Below, piece by piece: positions 1 through 5,907 of a stretch of DNA of 7,487 nt. This DNA comes from Synergistaceae bacterium UBA4088. GTDB lineage: Bacteria; Synergistota; Synergistia; Synergistales; Thermovirgaceae. The notes beneath the pieces are model-generated. The model ran no database searches. It saw nothing but the letters and a program-made list of their open reading frames with translations, and was not told where the DNA came from. The DNA is taken from assembly GCA_002382605.1 (NCBI GenBank), contig DFYG01000076.1, forward strand, positions 9,345 through 16,831. The letters are read 5' to 3'. The position numbers and the translations under genes are program-made. Within the stretch, counting starts at the first letter, position 1. Each line of letters starts with the position of its first letter.

Positions 1-23
1 AGATATCCGGCGGCGAGGTAAAA

Positions 24-54
24 CGTAAATCGTGAATCGTAAATCGTAAATCGT
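24..54. repeat. Heptad tandem repeat, left array (CGTRAAT x4)
   Basis: Four contiguous 7-bp units, CGTAAAT, CGTGAAT, CGTAAAT, CGTAAAT, occupy 24-51, and a partial CGT unit follows. Units differ only at the fourth base (A or G). The array is the reverse complement, with two differences, of the array at 191-220, so the two form a long inverted repeat. No transposase or gene accompanies it. The function is unknown. Short AT-containing heptad runs of this sort are, to my recollection, found between genes in some anaerobe genomes, but I cannot name a family. Confidence 0.9.
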
Positions 55-190
55 ACCCTGGCAAAAAACATCGGGCAGAGCACTAGCCTCCCCGACTATT
101 TGATCGGAAACCTTGTAACGCGCAAAAGCAAGAACCGGTAAATATGAGGCCACAGCTTCCACCACAGACGAAGCTTGATCCTGGCCTTTG
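55..190. other. Non-coding spacer between the two heptad arrays
   Basis: These 136 bases have no open frame with a credible start, no Shine-Dalgarno site and no recognisable RNA gene. The only internal structure I see is a weak 6-bp stem, AGCTTC at 154-159 with GAAGCT at 170-175, around a 10-base loop. The spacer would form the loop of a large hairpin closed by the flanking arrays. It lies downstream of the transporter gene on the minus strand, so it is probably its 3' untranslated region or a small insertion. Confidence 0.5.
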
Positions 191-220
191 CGATTCACGA
201 TTCACGATTCACGATTTACG
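191..220. repeat. Heptad tandem repeat, right array (inverted copy)
   Basis: After a CG pair there are four units reading ATTCACG, ATTCACG, ATTCACG, ATTTACG on the plus strand. On the minus strand this reads CGTAAAT followed by three CGTGAAT units. It pairs with 24-53 over 30 positions. In a minus-strand transcript the two unlike positions become G-U wobbles, so the whole stem can pair; in a plus-strand transcript they would be A-C mismatches. The stop codon of the transporter gene (216-218) lies within the last unit, so the array overlaps the end of that gene. Confidence 0.9.
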
Positions 221-1484
221 GATGGTTTCCCGCTTTTTCGATCCCTTTCTCTACATCGACTTTCTGCAGCAGGTATATTCCGCCCCCGAAGAATAGAACG
301 AGGGATGATATCCCGAGTCTTGGAGAACCGGTGATCTGTGTGAGGAGTGCGAAGAGTGCCGGACCCGCCACACCGGAGAATTTGCTGAAGACATCGTAGA
401 AGGCGAAGAACTCTCCCGTTTTTGCTCTTGGGATCATCATTCCGTATGTGCTGCGGCTGATGGCCTGGACCCCCCCCTGTACCATCCCCACCGCTATGGC
501 CAGAACCCAGAAGTGCCAGGCTTTTTCAAGAAAGAATGCGCCGAGGGATATAGCAGAATACCATGCGAGTCCGATCGTTATGGTTCTTTTGCCGCCGAGG
601 CTAAGTGACAACCTGCCGAACAGGATGGCGAAAGGCGCCCCGACGAACTGGGTGATCAGTAGAGCCCCTACGAGTTGGGTCATTCCGATACCCTTATCCG
701 CTCCGTAGATGGCCGCCATCTTGATGATGGTTCCGACTCCGTCGTTGTAAAGCCAGTAAGCGGCAAGAAAGATAAGCAGTTCACGGTAACTTCGCATCTG
801 TCTGAATGTATCGGCCAGCTGGCGGAAGCCCAGGGTCAGGATCTCCCTTGAACCTTTCGGCAGGGGGTATTCCGGGGGCGGCTCGGGAATGAACATGAGA
901 AGGGGTATGGTGAAGATGCTCCACCAGACGGCCACCGAGACGAATGACAGGCGTGCGCCGAGTGTGCCAGGGATAAATGTGATGGCCGCAAGGTTGACAG
1001 CGAGCAGTGTCCCGCCGCCAAGGTATCCCCAGGCGTAACCTTTGGAAGAAACGATGTTGATCTGTCCCGGGGGAGCGACGTGGGGTAGCAGCGAGTCGTA
1101 GAAGATCATGGAAAGAGAGAACCCCAGGCTTCCAATGGCGTACAGGACAAGAGCCGGAAGCCAGTCTCCGCTCCCGATGAAAAAGAGAAGGGCTGTTGAC
1201 AGTACTCCCAGTAGGGTGAAGGCTGAAAGAAAACGTTTTTTCGAGCCGCTCACGTCGGCCATGCTTCCCAGGATCGGAGCCAGGATGGCCCCGAATAGAA
1301 GCGAAAGGGAAGAAGTATAACCCCAGAGTGTCGAGGGAAGGTGGGCGGGCAGAGCCACTGCGGCTACCTCCCGGAAATATACAGGAAGTACCGCGGCCAT
1401 AACGGTTGTAGCGAAGGCCGAGTTCCCGGCATCGTACAGGCACCACGCGTTTATCATGCGGCTGGTTTCGTCCCTGGCTCTCAT
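216..1484 (-). CDS. MFS transporter, UMF1 family (Atg22-like)
   Basis: A polytopic inner-membrane protein of the UMF1 branch of the major facilitator superfamily, related to the yeast vacuolar effluxer Atg22. Substrates of bacterial members are mostly unknown; solute or amino-acid efflux is a family-based guess. Family hallmarks, numbered from the start at 1484 (422 residues), are LYDAGNSAFAT at 16-26, the loop motif GSMADVSGSKKR at 73-84, SSKGYAWGYLGGG at 146-158, YWLYNDGVGT at 243-252, GGVQAISRSTYGMMIP at 337-352 and a C-terminal EFF...GPALFAL segment at 358-380. About twelve hydrophobic segments are spread along the chain, the family's usual number. The frame extends upstream to an ATG at 1544, adding 20 basic residues. 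ATGs at 1493 and 1484 place the first motif at the distance usual in the family, so 1484 is preferred, although none has a clear Shine-Dalgarno site. The gene is divergent from the neighbouring cluster, and its stop lies in the heptad repeat. Confidence 0.92.
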   Translation of the reverse strand: MRARDETSRMINAWCLYDAGNSAFATTVMAAVLPVYFREVAAVALPAHLPSTLWGYTSSLSLLFGAILAPILGSMADVSGSKKRFLSAFTLLGVLSTALLFFIGSGDWLPALVLYAIGSLGFSLSMIFYDSLLPHVAPPGQINIVSSKGYAWGYLGGGTLLAVNLAAITFIPGTLGARLSFVSVAVWWSIFTIPLLMFIPEPPPEYPLPKGSREILTLGFRQLADTFRQMRSYRELLIFLAAYWLYNDGVGTIIKMAAIYGADKGIGMTQLVGALLITQFVGAPFAILFGRLSLSLGGKRTITIGLAWYSAISLGAFFLEKAWHFWVLAIAVGMVQGGVQAISRSTYGMMIPRAKTGEFFAFYDVFSKFSGVAGPALFALLTQITGSPRLGISSLVLFFGGGIYLLQKVDVEKGIEKAGNHP

Positions 1485-1629
1485 GGAATTCATTCTAACC
1501 GTTCGGGGCTTTTGAGAGAAAAGGTATTTTACGAAAGACCGCATGGGTTTTTTTTGGTATCCTTGTCCGGGTTGTTAATGTGAGAAATTTACGGCCCCGT
1601 TCCAGATAGAAAGCAAGGGAGTGGATCGA
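1485..1629. promoter_or_regulatory. Divergent intergenic region with likely promoters
   Basis: This is the only non-coding stretch between the divergent transporter gene and the DAK2-DegV gene, so promoters for both should lie here. I find no convincing -35/-10 pair. A minus-strand TAAAAT (plus positions 1526-1531) sits where a -10 box for a transporter start at 1493 or 1484 could be, but lacks a good -35. A run of eight T (plus strand) lies at 1548-1555. If the transporter starts at 1544, the region shrinks to 1545-1629. Confidence 0.35.
1615..1621 (+). promoter_or_regulatory. Ribosome binding site favouring a TTG start at 1630
   Basis: The sequence AAGGGAG matches the anti-Shine-Dalgarno consensus and ends eight bases before the TTG at 1630. 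A GTG at 1621 is in the same frame but overlaps the last base of this site, leaving no spacing. The site therefore points to TTG 1630 as the start of the DAK2-DegV gene. Confidence 0.65.
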
Positions 1630-3405
1630 TTGAAGATAAGGACCCTTGACGGTCCCCGTCTGCACCGGGGTTTTCTGGCCGGAGCAAGGAGCATCCAGAC
1701 CAGGCAGGAGGCCTTGAACAGCATGAACGTCTTCCCCGTTCCGGATGGCGACACGGGGACGAATCTGGCGGCGACTGTCCAGTCGGTATCCGAGGGTACA
1801 GTGATCAGCCGCTCCGTATCGGAAACAATCGCTTCGATGGCCGACGCGGCTCTTCTGGGAGCGAGGGGCAATTCGGGGCTTATCTTTGCCCAGTTCCTCT
1901 ACGGCTTCTCCCAGGAATCAGGCGGAAAGGAAGAGATGGACGCCAGGGCTTTCGGAAGGGCGGTATCTGCCGCTATCCCCTATGCGCGGGAGGCTCTGAG
2001 CAAACCGGTCGAGGGCACCATCCTCACCGTAATGCAGGACTGGGCTTCAGAGGTTGAAAGCCTGACCCGGCGCTCGAACGATTTCGCCCACCTTTTCCCT
2101 GGGTCGCTCGATGTCGCGCGGAGGTCTCTGAGTGAAACTCCTTTTAAATTGCCAATTCTGGCAAGGGCGGGAGTGGTGGACGCCGGCGCACAGGGTTTTG
2201 TCGACTTTCTGGAAGGTATTGTCTCCTTTCTCGAAAGCGGAGACCTCAGGAATTTCGAAGATCAGGCGGGAATCCCGGCGATCTCGCACATCCACGGGGA
2301 TTTTCAGGATGGGGAACCGGAATACCGTTTCTGTACAGAAGCCCTGCTCTCGGGTGACCGGCTGAACATAAGAGCCATAAGGCAGGAGATGCAGCCCTTC
2401 GGTGATTCCCTTATTGTGGGAGGGCACGGCACCAAGGTGCGGGTGCACATCCATACCGACACTCCAGACCGTCTCTTGTTCACTTTAAGGAAGCACGGTG
2501 CGCTGAAGCAACAGAAAGCGGATGATATGAAGCGCCAGGTCGATGTCTGCAGACGCAGGCTGCACAAGGTCGCGCTTCTTACCGACTCCACCTGCGACCT
2601 GCCGGCGGATTTCCTGGACGAGAACCAGATACACGTTGTTCCTCTTCGCCTGTCTTTCGGCGAGAGCGTGTTCATAGACAGGGTGACGATATCTTCGGAT
2701 CAGTTCTATACTCTTCTGGAGGAGTCCGGGGTAAAACCGAAAAGTTCACAGCCGACGATCGCCGATTTCGAGAGGACCTACCGCTTCCTTCTCGAACACT
2801 ACGATTCCGTGGTATCGCTTCACATTTCTTCGAAGCTCAGCGGCACGTGGAACGCGAGCCGGGCAGCGGCGGAAAAGACCGGCGGCAGGATCACGGTTAT
2901 TGATACCAGAACAGCCTCAGCCCCTCTTGGTCTTCTCGTCATGAGGGCGGCCATGGCCCTTAACGATGGGAAAAGCCACGACGAGATAGTTTCGCAGGTA
3001 AATGAAGGCATTCCGGGGGCCAGGATCTTTGTAAGCCTGAGGACTCTCAAGTACATGGTCCGCGGGGGAAGGCTCAGCCCCGTCAAGGGATTCCTTGCGG
3101 AGATGCTGAATTTAAAGCCCATAATCACAGTGAATGACGAGGGCGGTGCTATTTCATTCGGGCAGGGCCGCAGTTGGGAGGCCAATGTCAAAAGGATACA
3201 GAAAGTGGTATCCGAGATGCAGGGACAGGACAGGATATGGAATTACTGCATCGTGCACGCGCACTCACCTGGATCGGCGGCTCTCGTCTCGTCCGGCCTG
3301 AAGGATATCGTAGGCCGGAGTCCGGCGTATACCATGGACATATCACCGGTTCTGGGAGCTCACTCAGGGATCGGATCCGTAGCTGTCGGCATTCTGATGG
3401 AGTAG
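1630..3405 (+). CDS. Fused DAK2 (FakA-like) - DegV (FakB-like) protein, putative fatty acid kinase
   Basis: This 591-residue protein joins the two halves of the bacterial fatty acid kinase. In Firmicutes, FakA (DAK2/DhaL fold) phosphorylates fatty acids carried by separate FakB (DegV) proteins, giving acyl-phosphate for phospholipid synthesis. The DAK2 domain spans about 1-200. It carries NVFPVPDGDTGTN with D39 and D41, expected to hold the Mg-ATP, and GARGNSG at 77-83. The FakA middle domain follows at about 225-305, with conserved Cys235 and the HIH pair His273/His275. DegV covers about 313-591: LTDSTCDLP, SSQPT at 372-376 and SSKLSGT at 400-406 (expected lipid-carboxylate contacts), RGGRLS at 478-483 and His578 in LGAHSGIG. 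The distal FakA C-terminal domain seems absent, replaced by DegV. The start is TTG 1630 because of the site at 1615-1621; GTG 1621 would add three residues. Downstream genes are tightly spaced, implying an operon. The domain calls are firm; the activity is inferred from the family. Confidence 0.94.
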   Translation: MKIRTLDGPRLHRGFLAGARSIQTRQEALNSMNVFPVPDGDTGTNLAATVQSVSEGTVISRSVSETIASMADAALLGARGNSGLIFAQFLYGFSQESGGKEEMDARAFGRAVSAAIPYAREALSKPVEGTILTVMQDWASEVESLTRRSNDFAHLFPGSLDVARRSLSETPFKLPILARAGVVDAGAQGFVDFLEGIVSFLESGDLRNFEDQAGIPAISHIHGDFQDGEPEYRFCTEALLSGDRLNIRAIRQEMQPFGDSLIVGGHGTKVRVHIHTDTPDRLLFTLRKHGALKQQKADDMKRQVDVCRRRLHKVALLTDSTCDLPADFLDENQIHVVPLRLSFGESVFIDRVTISSDQFYTLLEESGVKPKSSQPTIADFERTYRFLLEHYDSVVSLHISSKLSGTWNASRAAAEKTGGRITVIDTRTASAPLGLLVMRAAMALNDGKSHDEIVSQVNEGIPGARIFVSLRTLKYMVRGGRLSPVKGFLAEMLNLKPIITVNDEGGAISFGQGRSWEANVKRIQKVVSEMQGQDRIWNYCIVHAHSPGSAALVSSGLKDIVGRSPAYTMDISPVLGAHSGIGSVAVGILME

Positions 3406-3413
3406 AGGTGGAG

Positions 3414-3749
3414 ATGGCCAAAAAGAAGAAAGTCCCTCAAGCACAGGAAAAGCGTGAGAAAGAAAAAAAAGACACTTTAGAGAAGCTGGCGGAAGTTATG
3501 GAGAAGTCGCGTATCCTTGAGAACATGGAGATGCTTCTTGACAAGAGGAGACTTGTCTGGCGCAATTTCCTTGCTGGTCTGTCGAGGGGTCTCGGTTTCG
3601 GGGTCGGATTAACGGTTCTCGCCGCCATAGTCATCTATTTCGTTGTGATCGTTCTCAAGTCGATAGTTGCACTGAATATCCCCCTGATAGGGACCTATAT
3701 CGCCGAACTCGTTGAAATAGTCCAGCAGCAGATGAATATCCACCCTTAA
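3414..3749 (+). CDS. Small membrane protein, DUF5665-like
   Basis: A 111-residue protein. Residues 1-30 are very rich in Lys and Glu and probably form a charged cytoplasmic helix. The middle, RRLVWRNFLAGLSRGLGFGVG at about 45-65, leads into a hydrophobic segment at about 62-83, followed by an amphipathic stretch at about 84-105 ending in EIVQQQ. The pattern of a WxNFLAGxxRGLG motif, one membrane segment, LNIPLIGxYIAELV and a Gln-rich end matches my recollection of DUF5665 proteins, whose function is unknown. The ATG at 3414 has GAGGTGGAG directly upstream, and only eight bases separate it from the stop of the DAK2-DegV gene, so the two are very likely translated from one message. The frame is open further upstream (to 3174), but that part lies entirely inside the preceding gene and is a shadow. 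Partnership with the lipid kinase or transpeptidase is conjecture from position only. Confidence 0.8.
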   Translation: MAKKKKVPQAQEKREKEKKDTLEKLAEVMEKSRILENMEMLLDKRRLVWRNFLAGLSRGLGFGVGLTVLAAIVIYFVVIVLKSIVALNIPLIGTYIAELVEIVQQQMNIHP

Positions 3750-3778
3750 GCCAGGTTCGTGAGAAAATATCGGAAAGT

Positions 3779-3783
3779 GGTGA
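3779..3783 (+). promoter_or_regulatory. Ribosome binding site for TTG start at 3791
   Basis: GGTGA lies seven bases before the TTG at 3791, a suitable distance. An ATG at 3784 lies too close to this site and opens an unrelated 86-codon frame without protein-like features. This supports the unusual TTG as the start of the L,D-transpeptidase gene. Confidence 0.5.
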
Positions 3784-3790
3784 ATGCGTT

Positions 3791-4456
3791 TTGGAGAGGA
3801 AGATCGAACGGGAAGGCGGTATATCCACGATACCCTCAAAAAGGATCCTTGGGAGGCTGTTTTTTTCTGTCCTGGTCCTCTGCGCCATCGCTTTCGGGGT
3901 GTATGTCGCCCTGGATCCCGTGAACCCCGCCCGGGACAACGGCCCGACGGAGGCGGAGAATACGGATATCGATGCTGGATCCGGCATCGGGATGCCGCCC
4001 CAGGTGGAGCCCGAAAAGCTGGGCGCTTTCGTGGACGAAAATGACCTTGAGGGCAGATTCTGGATCCGAATAGACAAGGGATCTTTTATGCTTTCAGCCT
4101 GGGAAGGGAAGAAGTTCCTCTCCGGCTACACCGTTGCGGTCGGAGAGAACGCCGGGAACAAGGAACGGGTAGGAGACAGGAGGACGCCCGAAGGAATTTT
4201 CAAAGTTGAGCGTACAAATGACTCCCGCGCCTGGGTTCACGACTTCGGAGACGGCAAGGGGCCTGTCGAGGGGGCCTACGGCCCATGGTTCATAAGGCTG
4301 GATACCGGGTGGAAGGGGATAGGCATTCACGGTACGCACGATCCTTCGTCCCTTGGCCGGATGGTCACCGAAGGGTGCATAAGGATGAGCAACGAATCGC
4401 TTCTCGAGATTGTGGACAGGGCGGTTCCCGGAACTGTCGTTCTGATAGAGCCATAG
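3791..4456 (+). CDS. Membrane-anchored L,D-transpeptidase (YkuD domain)
   Basis: A 221-residue enzyme predicted to make 3-3 cross-links in peptidoglycan, or attach other molecules to it, on the outer side of the cytoplasmic membrane. Residues 1-19 are polar and positively charged, 20-41 form a single transmembrane helix (uncleaved anchor or signal peptide), and 42-80 are an acidic, Pro/Gly-rich linker. The YkuD catalytic domain runs from about 88 to 221. It shows the substrate-loop sequence GDRRTPEGIF at 128-137, HGT at 180-182 and the active-site motif TEGCIRM at 193-199, with nucleophile Cys196 and the conserved Arg198. Thr replaces the more usual Ser three residues before the Cys, which the family allows. 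No LysM or other wall-binding domain is present. The TTG start is chosen because the frame has no ATG or GTG between the previous gene and the anchor, and GGTGA is well placed. It lies 41 bases after the DUF5665-like gene, probably in the same operon. Confidence 0.93.
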   Translation: MERKIEREGGISTIPSKRILGRLFFSVLVLCAIAFGVYVALDPVNPARDNGPTEAENTDIDAGSGIGMPPQVEPEKLGAFVDENDLEGRFWIRIDKGSFMLSAWEGKKFLSGYTVAVGENAGNKERVGDRRTPEGIFKVERTNDSRAWVHDFGDGKGPVEGAYGPWFIRLDTGWKGIGIHGTHDPSSLGRMVTEGCIRMSNESLLEIVDRAVPGTVVLIEP

Positions 4457-4572
4457 CATTATGGGCAGGACTTTCGGGAAAATGCCGAAAAAAGTGAACT
4501 GGCAATCCCCTAAGGATTTCGGTTGAGGGATCCGGCAAATTTCATTGAGCATAATCAGCATAAGGAGAGTGG
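4457..4572. other. Intergenic region before the aminotransferase gene
   Basis: The 116 bases between the transpeptidase and aminotransferase genes contain a short inverted repeat, TTTCGG at 4472-4477 and CCGAAA at 4485-4490 around a 7-base loop. No T-run follows on either strand, so it is not a convincing terminator. A weak CATAAT lies near 4550, without a clear -35 at the right distance. The region may hold a promoter for the aminotransferase gene, or it may simply be transcribed through. Confidence 0.35.
4562..4567 (+). promoter_or_regulatory. Ribosome binding site for the aminotransferase gene
   Basis: AAGGAG is a near-perfect Shine-Dalgarno site. It ends five bases before TTG 4573 and eleven before a second in-frame TTG at 4579. 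The first spacing is nearer the optimum, so TTG 4573 is preferred; both starts give nearly the same protein. Confidence 0.65.
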
Positions 4573-5787
4573 TTGCAGTTGAGCCAGCAGGTTTGGGAAG
4601 AGTTGTACTCTGAGGTGGGTAACGATCTGACCCCTTCCCCGATACGGGAACTGGTGAAGTACATGAAGAAACCGGGGATGATCTCTCTGGCAGGAGGGAA
4701 TCCCGATCCCGAGATATTCCCGGTGAAAGAGTTCCAGGAGTCGTCAGCGATCATATCCGAACGCGGCAGGGAGATCCTGCAGTACGGAGCGACAGGGGGG
4801 TTCGAACCTCTCAAGGAGTACATCGCCAAGTGGATGGCGCCGAGGATGGGGAGGGTGACAACTTCGGCGGAGATGTGCATCACAACGGGTTCACAGCAGG
4901 TAATGGACCTGTTCGCGGCGGTCATGCTTGACCCCGGGGACGTGGTTATCGTTGAAGAGCCCACATATCCGGGAGCGACTCACGCGCTCAGGAACCGCAA
5001 GGCACGCTTCGTGACCGTTCCGTGTGACGAAGAGGGCATGCAGGTAGATCTCCTCCCGGATATCCTCGAACAGGCCCGGAAGGGGCGGGACCGCATCAAA
5101 TTCATCTATTCGATAGTCAACTTCCAGAACCCTTCCGGTTACACTCTTTCCGGGTCCCGGAGAAAGAAACTCCTGGAAATAGCCGAAACTTTCGGTGTTC
5201 CCATCTTTGAGGACGATCCCTATGGACATCTGCGCTACGACGGGGATCACGAACCGACGATCTTCTCGATGGACAGGAACGATCTGGTAATTTACGCCTG
5301 CTCCTTCTCGAAGATCCTCGCTCCCGGGACCCGGGTAGCATGGGTGACCGGACCGGAGGATGTCATCAACAAGATGGTGATGATCAAGCAGGGAGCCGAC
5401 CTCTGTACCAGTGTCCTGGCCCAGGGGCTTGTTTACGAATACTGCCGCCTGGGATACCTGGAATCCTTCCTGCCGAAGATCCAGGCACACTACAAAAAGA
5501 AACGGGATGCAATGGAAGATGCATTCAGGGAGTTTCTCCCCTCCAGCACCCGTTTCGGAACTCCAGCCGGAGGGTTCTTCTACTGGCTGACCCTGCCGGG
5601 GGTCAACACAAGGGATCTCTTCTTCAAGGCCATTGAGAGGAATGTCTCTTTCGTGACAGGAGATGCCTTCTTCCCGACGGGAGGCGGTGAAGAGAACTTG
5701 AGGGCCTGCTTCTCCTACGCCGGTGCGGAGGACTTCCCCGAGGCGGCAAAGCGCCTCGCGCTGTCGATCGGAGATCTGGGTTCCTGA
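4573..5787 (+). CDS. PLP-dependent aminotransferase, class I/II fold (LysN-like)
   Basis: A 404-residue cytoplasmic fold-type I aminotransferase that moves an amino group between an amino acid and a 2-oxoacid using pyridoxal phosphate. Visible landmarks are SLAGGNPDPEIFP at 38-50 (substrate-side N-terminal segment typical of the 2-aminoadipate/MocR-like subgroup), YGATGGFEPL at 71-80, TTGSQQ at 104-109, Tyr132 in TYPGA, NPSG at 186-189 with Asn186, DDPYG at 214-218 contacting the cofactor, SFSK with Lys247 as the Schiff-base lysine, Arg254 for the phosphate, and Arg377 in LRACF binding the substrate carboxylate. The length is normal and all key residues are present. There is no GntR-type DNA-binding domain, so this is an enzyme and not a MocR regulator. 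The substrate cannot be read from sequence: 2-aminoadipate, aromatic or branched-chain amino acids are all possible. A strong intrinsic terminator follows 33 bases after the stop, ending this transcription unit. Confidence 0.94.
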   Translation: MQLSQQVWEELYSEVGNDLTPSPIRELVKYMKKPGMISLAGGNPDPEIFPVKEFQESSAIISERGREILQYGATGGFEPLKEYIAKWMAPRMGRVTTSAEMCITTGSQQVMDLFAAVMLDPGDVVIVEEPTYPGATHALRNRKARFVTVPCDEEGMQVDLLPDILEQARKGRDRIKFIYSIVNFQNPSGYTLSGSRRKKLLEIAETFGVPIFEDDPYGHLRYDGDHEPTIFSMDRNDLVIYACSFSKILAPGTRVAWVTGPEDVINKMVMIKQGADLCTSVLAQGLVYEYCRLGYLESFLPKIQAHYKKKRDAMEDAFREFLPSSTRFGTPAGGFFYWLTLPGVNTRDLFFKAIERNVSFVTGDAFFPTGGGEENLRACFSYAGAEDFPEAAKRLALSIGDLGS

Positions 5788-5810
5788 GATAAAGATCAAA
5801 AAAGATAACA

Positions 5811-5826
5811 GGATCTGGCCAGATCC
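5811..5826. repeat. 16-bp perfect palindrome overlapping the terminator
   Basis: GGATCTGGCCAGATCC is identical to its reverse complement. Its right half (5821-5826) is also the first part of the 5' arm of the terminator stem. In RNA, GGATCT at 5811-5816 could pair with 5821-5826 and compete with the terminator stem, but the latter is far longer. It may be a protein-binding site or a chance by-product of GATC-rich sequence. Confidence 0.6.
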
Positions 5827-5855
5827 CCCTTTCTAATGGGAAAGGGGGATCTTTT
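5821..5855 (+). terminator. Rho-independent terminator after the aminotransferase gene
   Basis: A perfect 13-bp stem pairs AGATCCCCCTTTC (5821-5833) with GAAAGGGGGATCT (5840-5852) around a 6-base loop, and the T residues at 5852-5855 complete a short T-run. Both the GC-rich core and the position 33 bases after the aminotransferase stop fit intrinsic termination. The T-run is short, but an A-rich tract precedes the stem on the plus strand. It separates the aminotransferase from the dehydrogenase unit. Confidence 0.88.
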
Positions 5856-5893
5856 GTGGCAAAATCAATTGATCAGGATGGTGTCCCCGATCC

Positions 5894-5905
5894 GGGAGAG
5901 AGGTG
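5894..5905 (+). promoter_or_regulatory. Ribosome binding site setting the dehydrogenase start
   Basis: GGGAGAGAGGTG lies just before two adjacent ATG codons at 5908 and 5911. GGGAG is nine bases before 5908 and AGGTG five bases before 5911, so either ATG may be used. The longest frame begins at ATG 5836, which falls inside the loop of the terminator and has no such site. Confidence 0.7.
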
Positions 5906-5907
5906 TC

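Noticed and set aside
1..21. Short open stretch ending in TAA at 19-21 that could be the tail of a gene to the left.
   Set aside because: Only six codons are visible and all three frames close within about 40 bases, so nothing supports one frame over another.
24..220. Heptad arrays as a CRISPR array.
   Set aside because: The units are 7 bp, directly adjacent without spacers, and the two arrays are in opposite orientation; no cas gene is present.
24..220. Inverted arrays as terminal repeats of a complete insertion sequence.
   Set aside because: The 137-base interior encodes nothing, and I see no target-site duplication at the outer edges (the flanking bases before 24 and after 220 differ). 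A non-autonomous element remains possible but unsupported.
175..399. Plus-strand open frame of 74 codons starting near the right heptad array.
   Set aside because: It runs through the repeat and antisense to the transporter gene, has no ribosome site, and has no recognisable protein features.
781..1446. Minus-strand open frame of 221 codons.
   Set aside because: It lies in another frame of the transporter gene, whose family motifs are clear; its product is Arg/Pro/Ser-rich and looks like a shadow.
4472..4490. TTTCGG/CCGAAA inverted repeat as a terminator after the transpeptidase gene.
   Set aside because: The stem has only six pairs and no T-run follows on either strand.
4891..5799. Minus-strand open frame of 302 codons opposite the aminotransferase gene.
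   Set aside because: The plus strand encodes all catalytic residues of an aminotransferase; the antisense product matches no family I know and is a shadow of GC-biased codon use.
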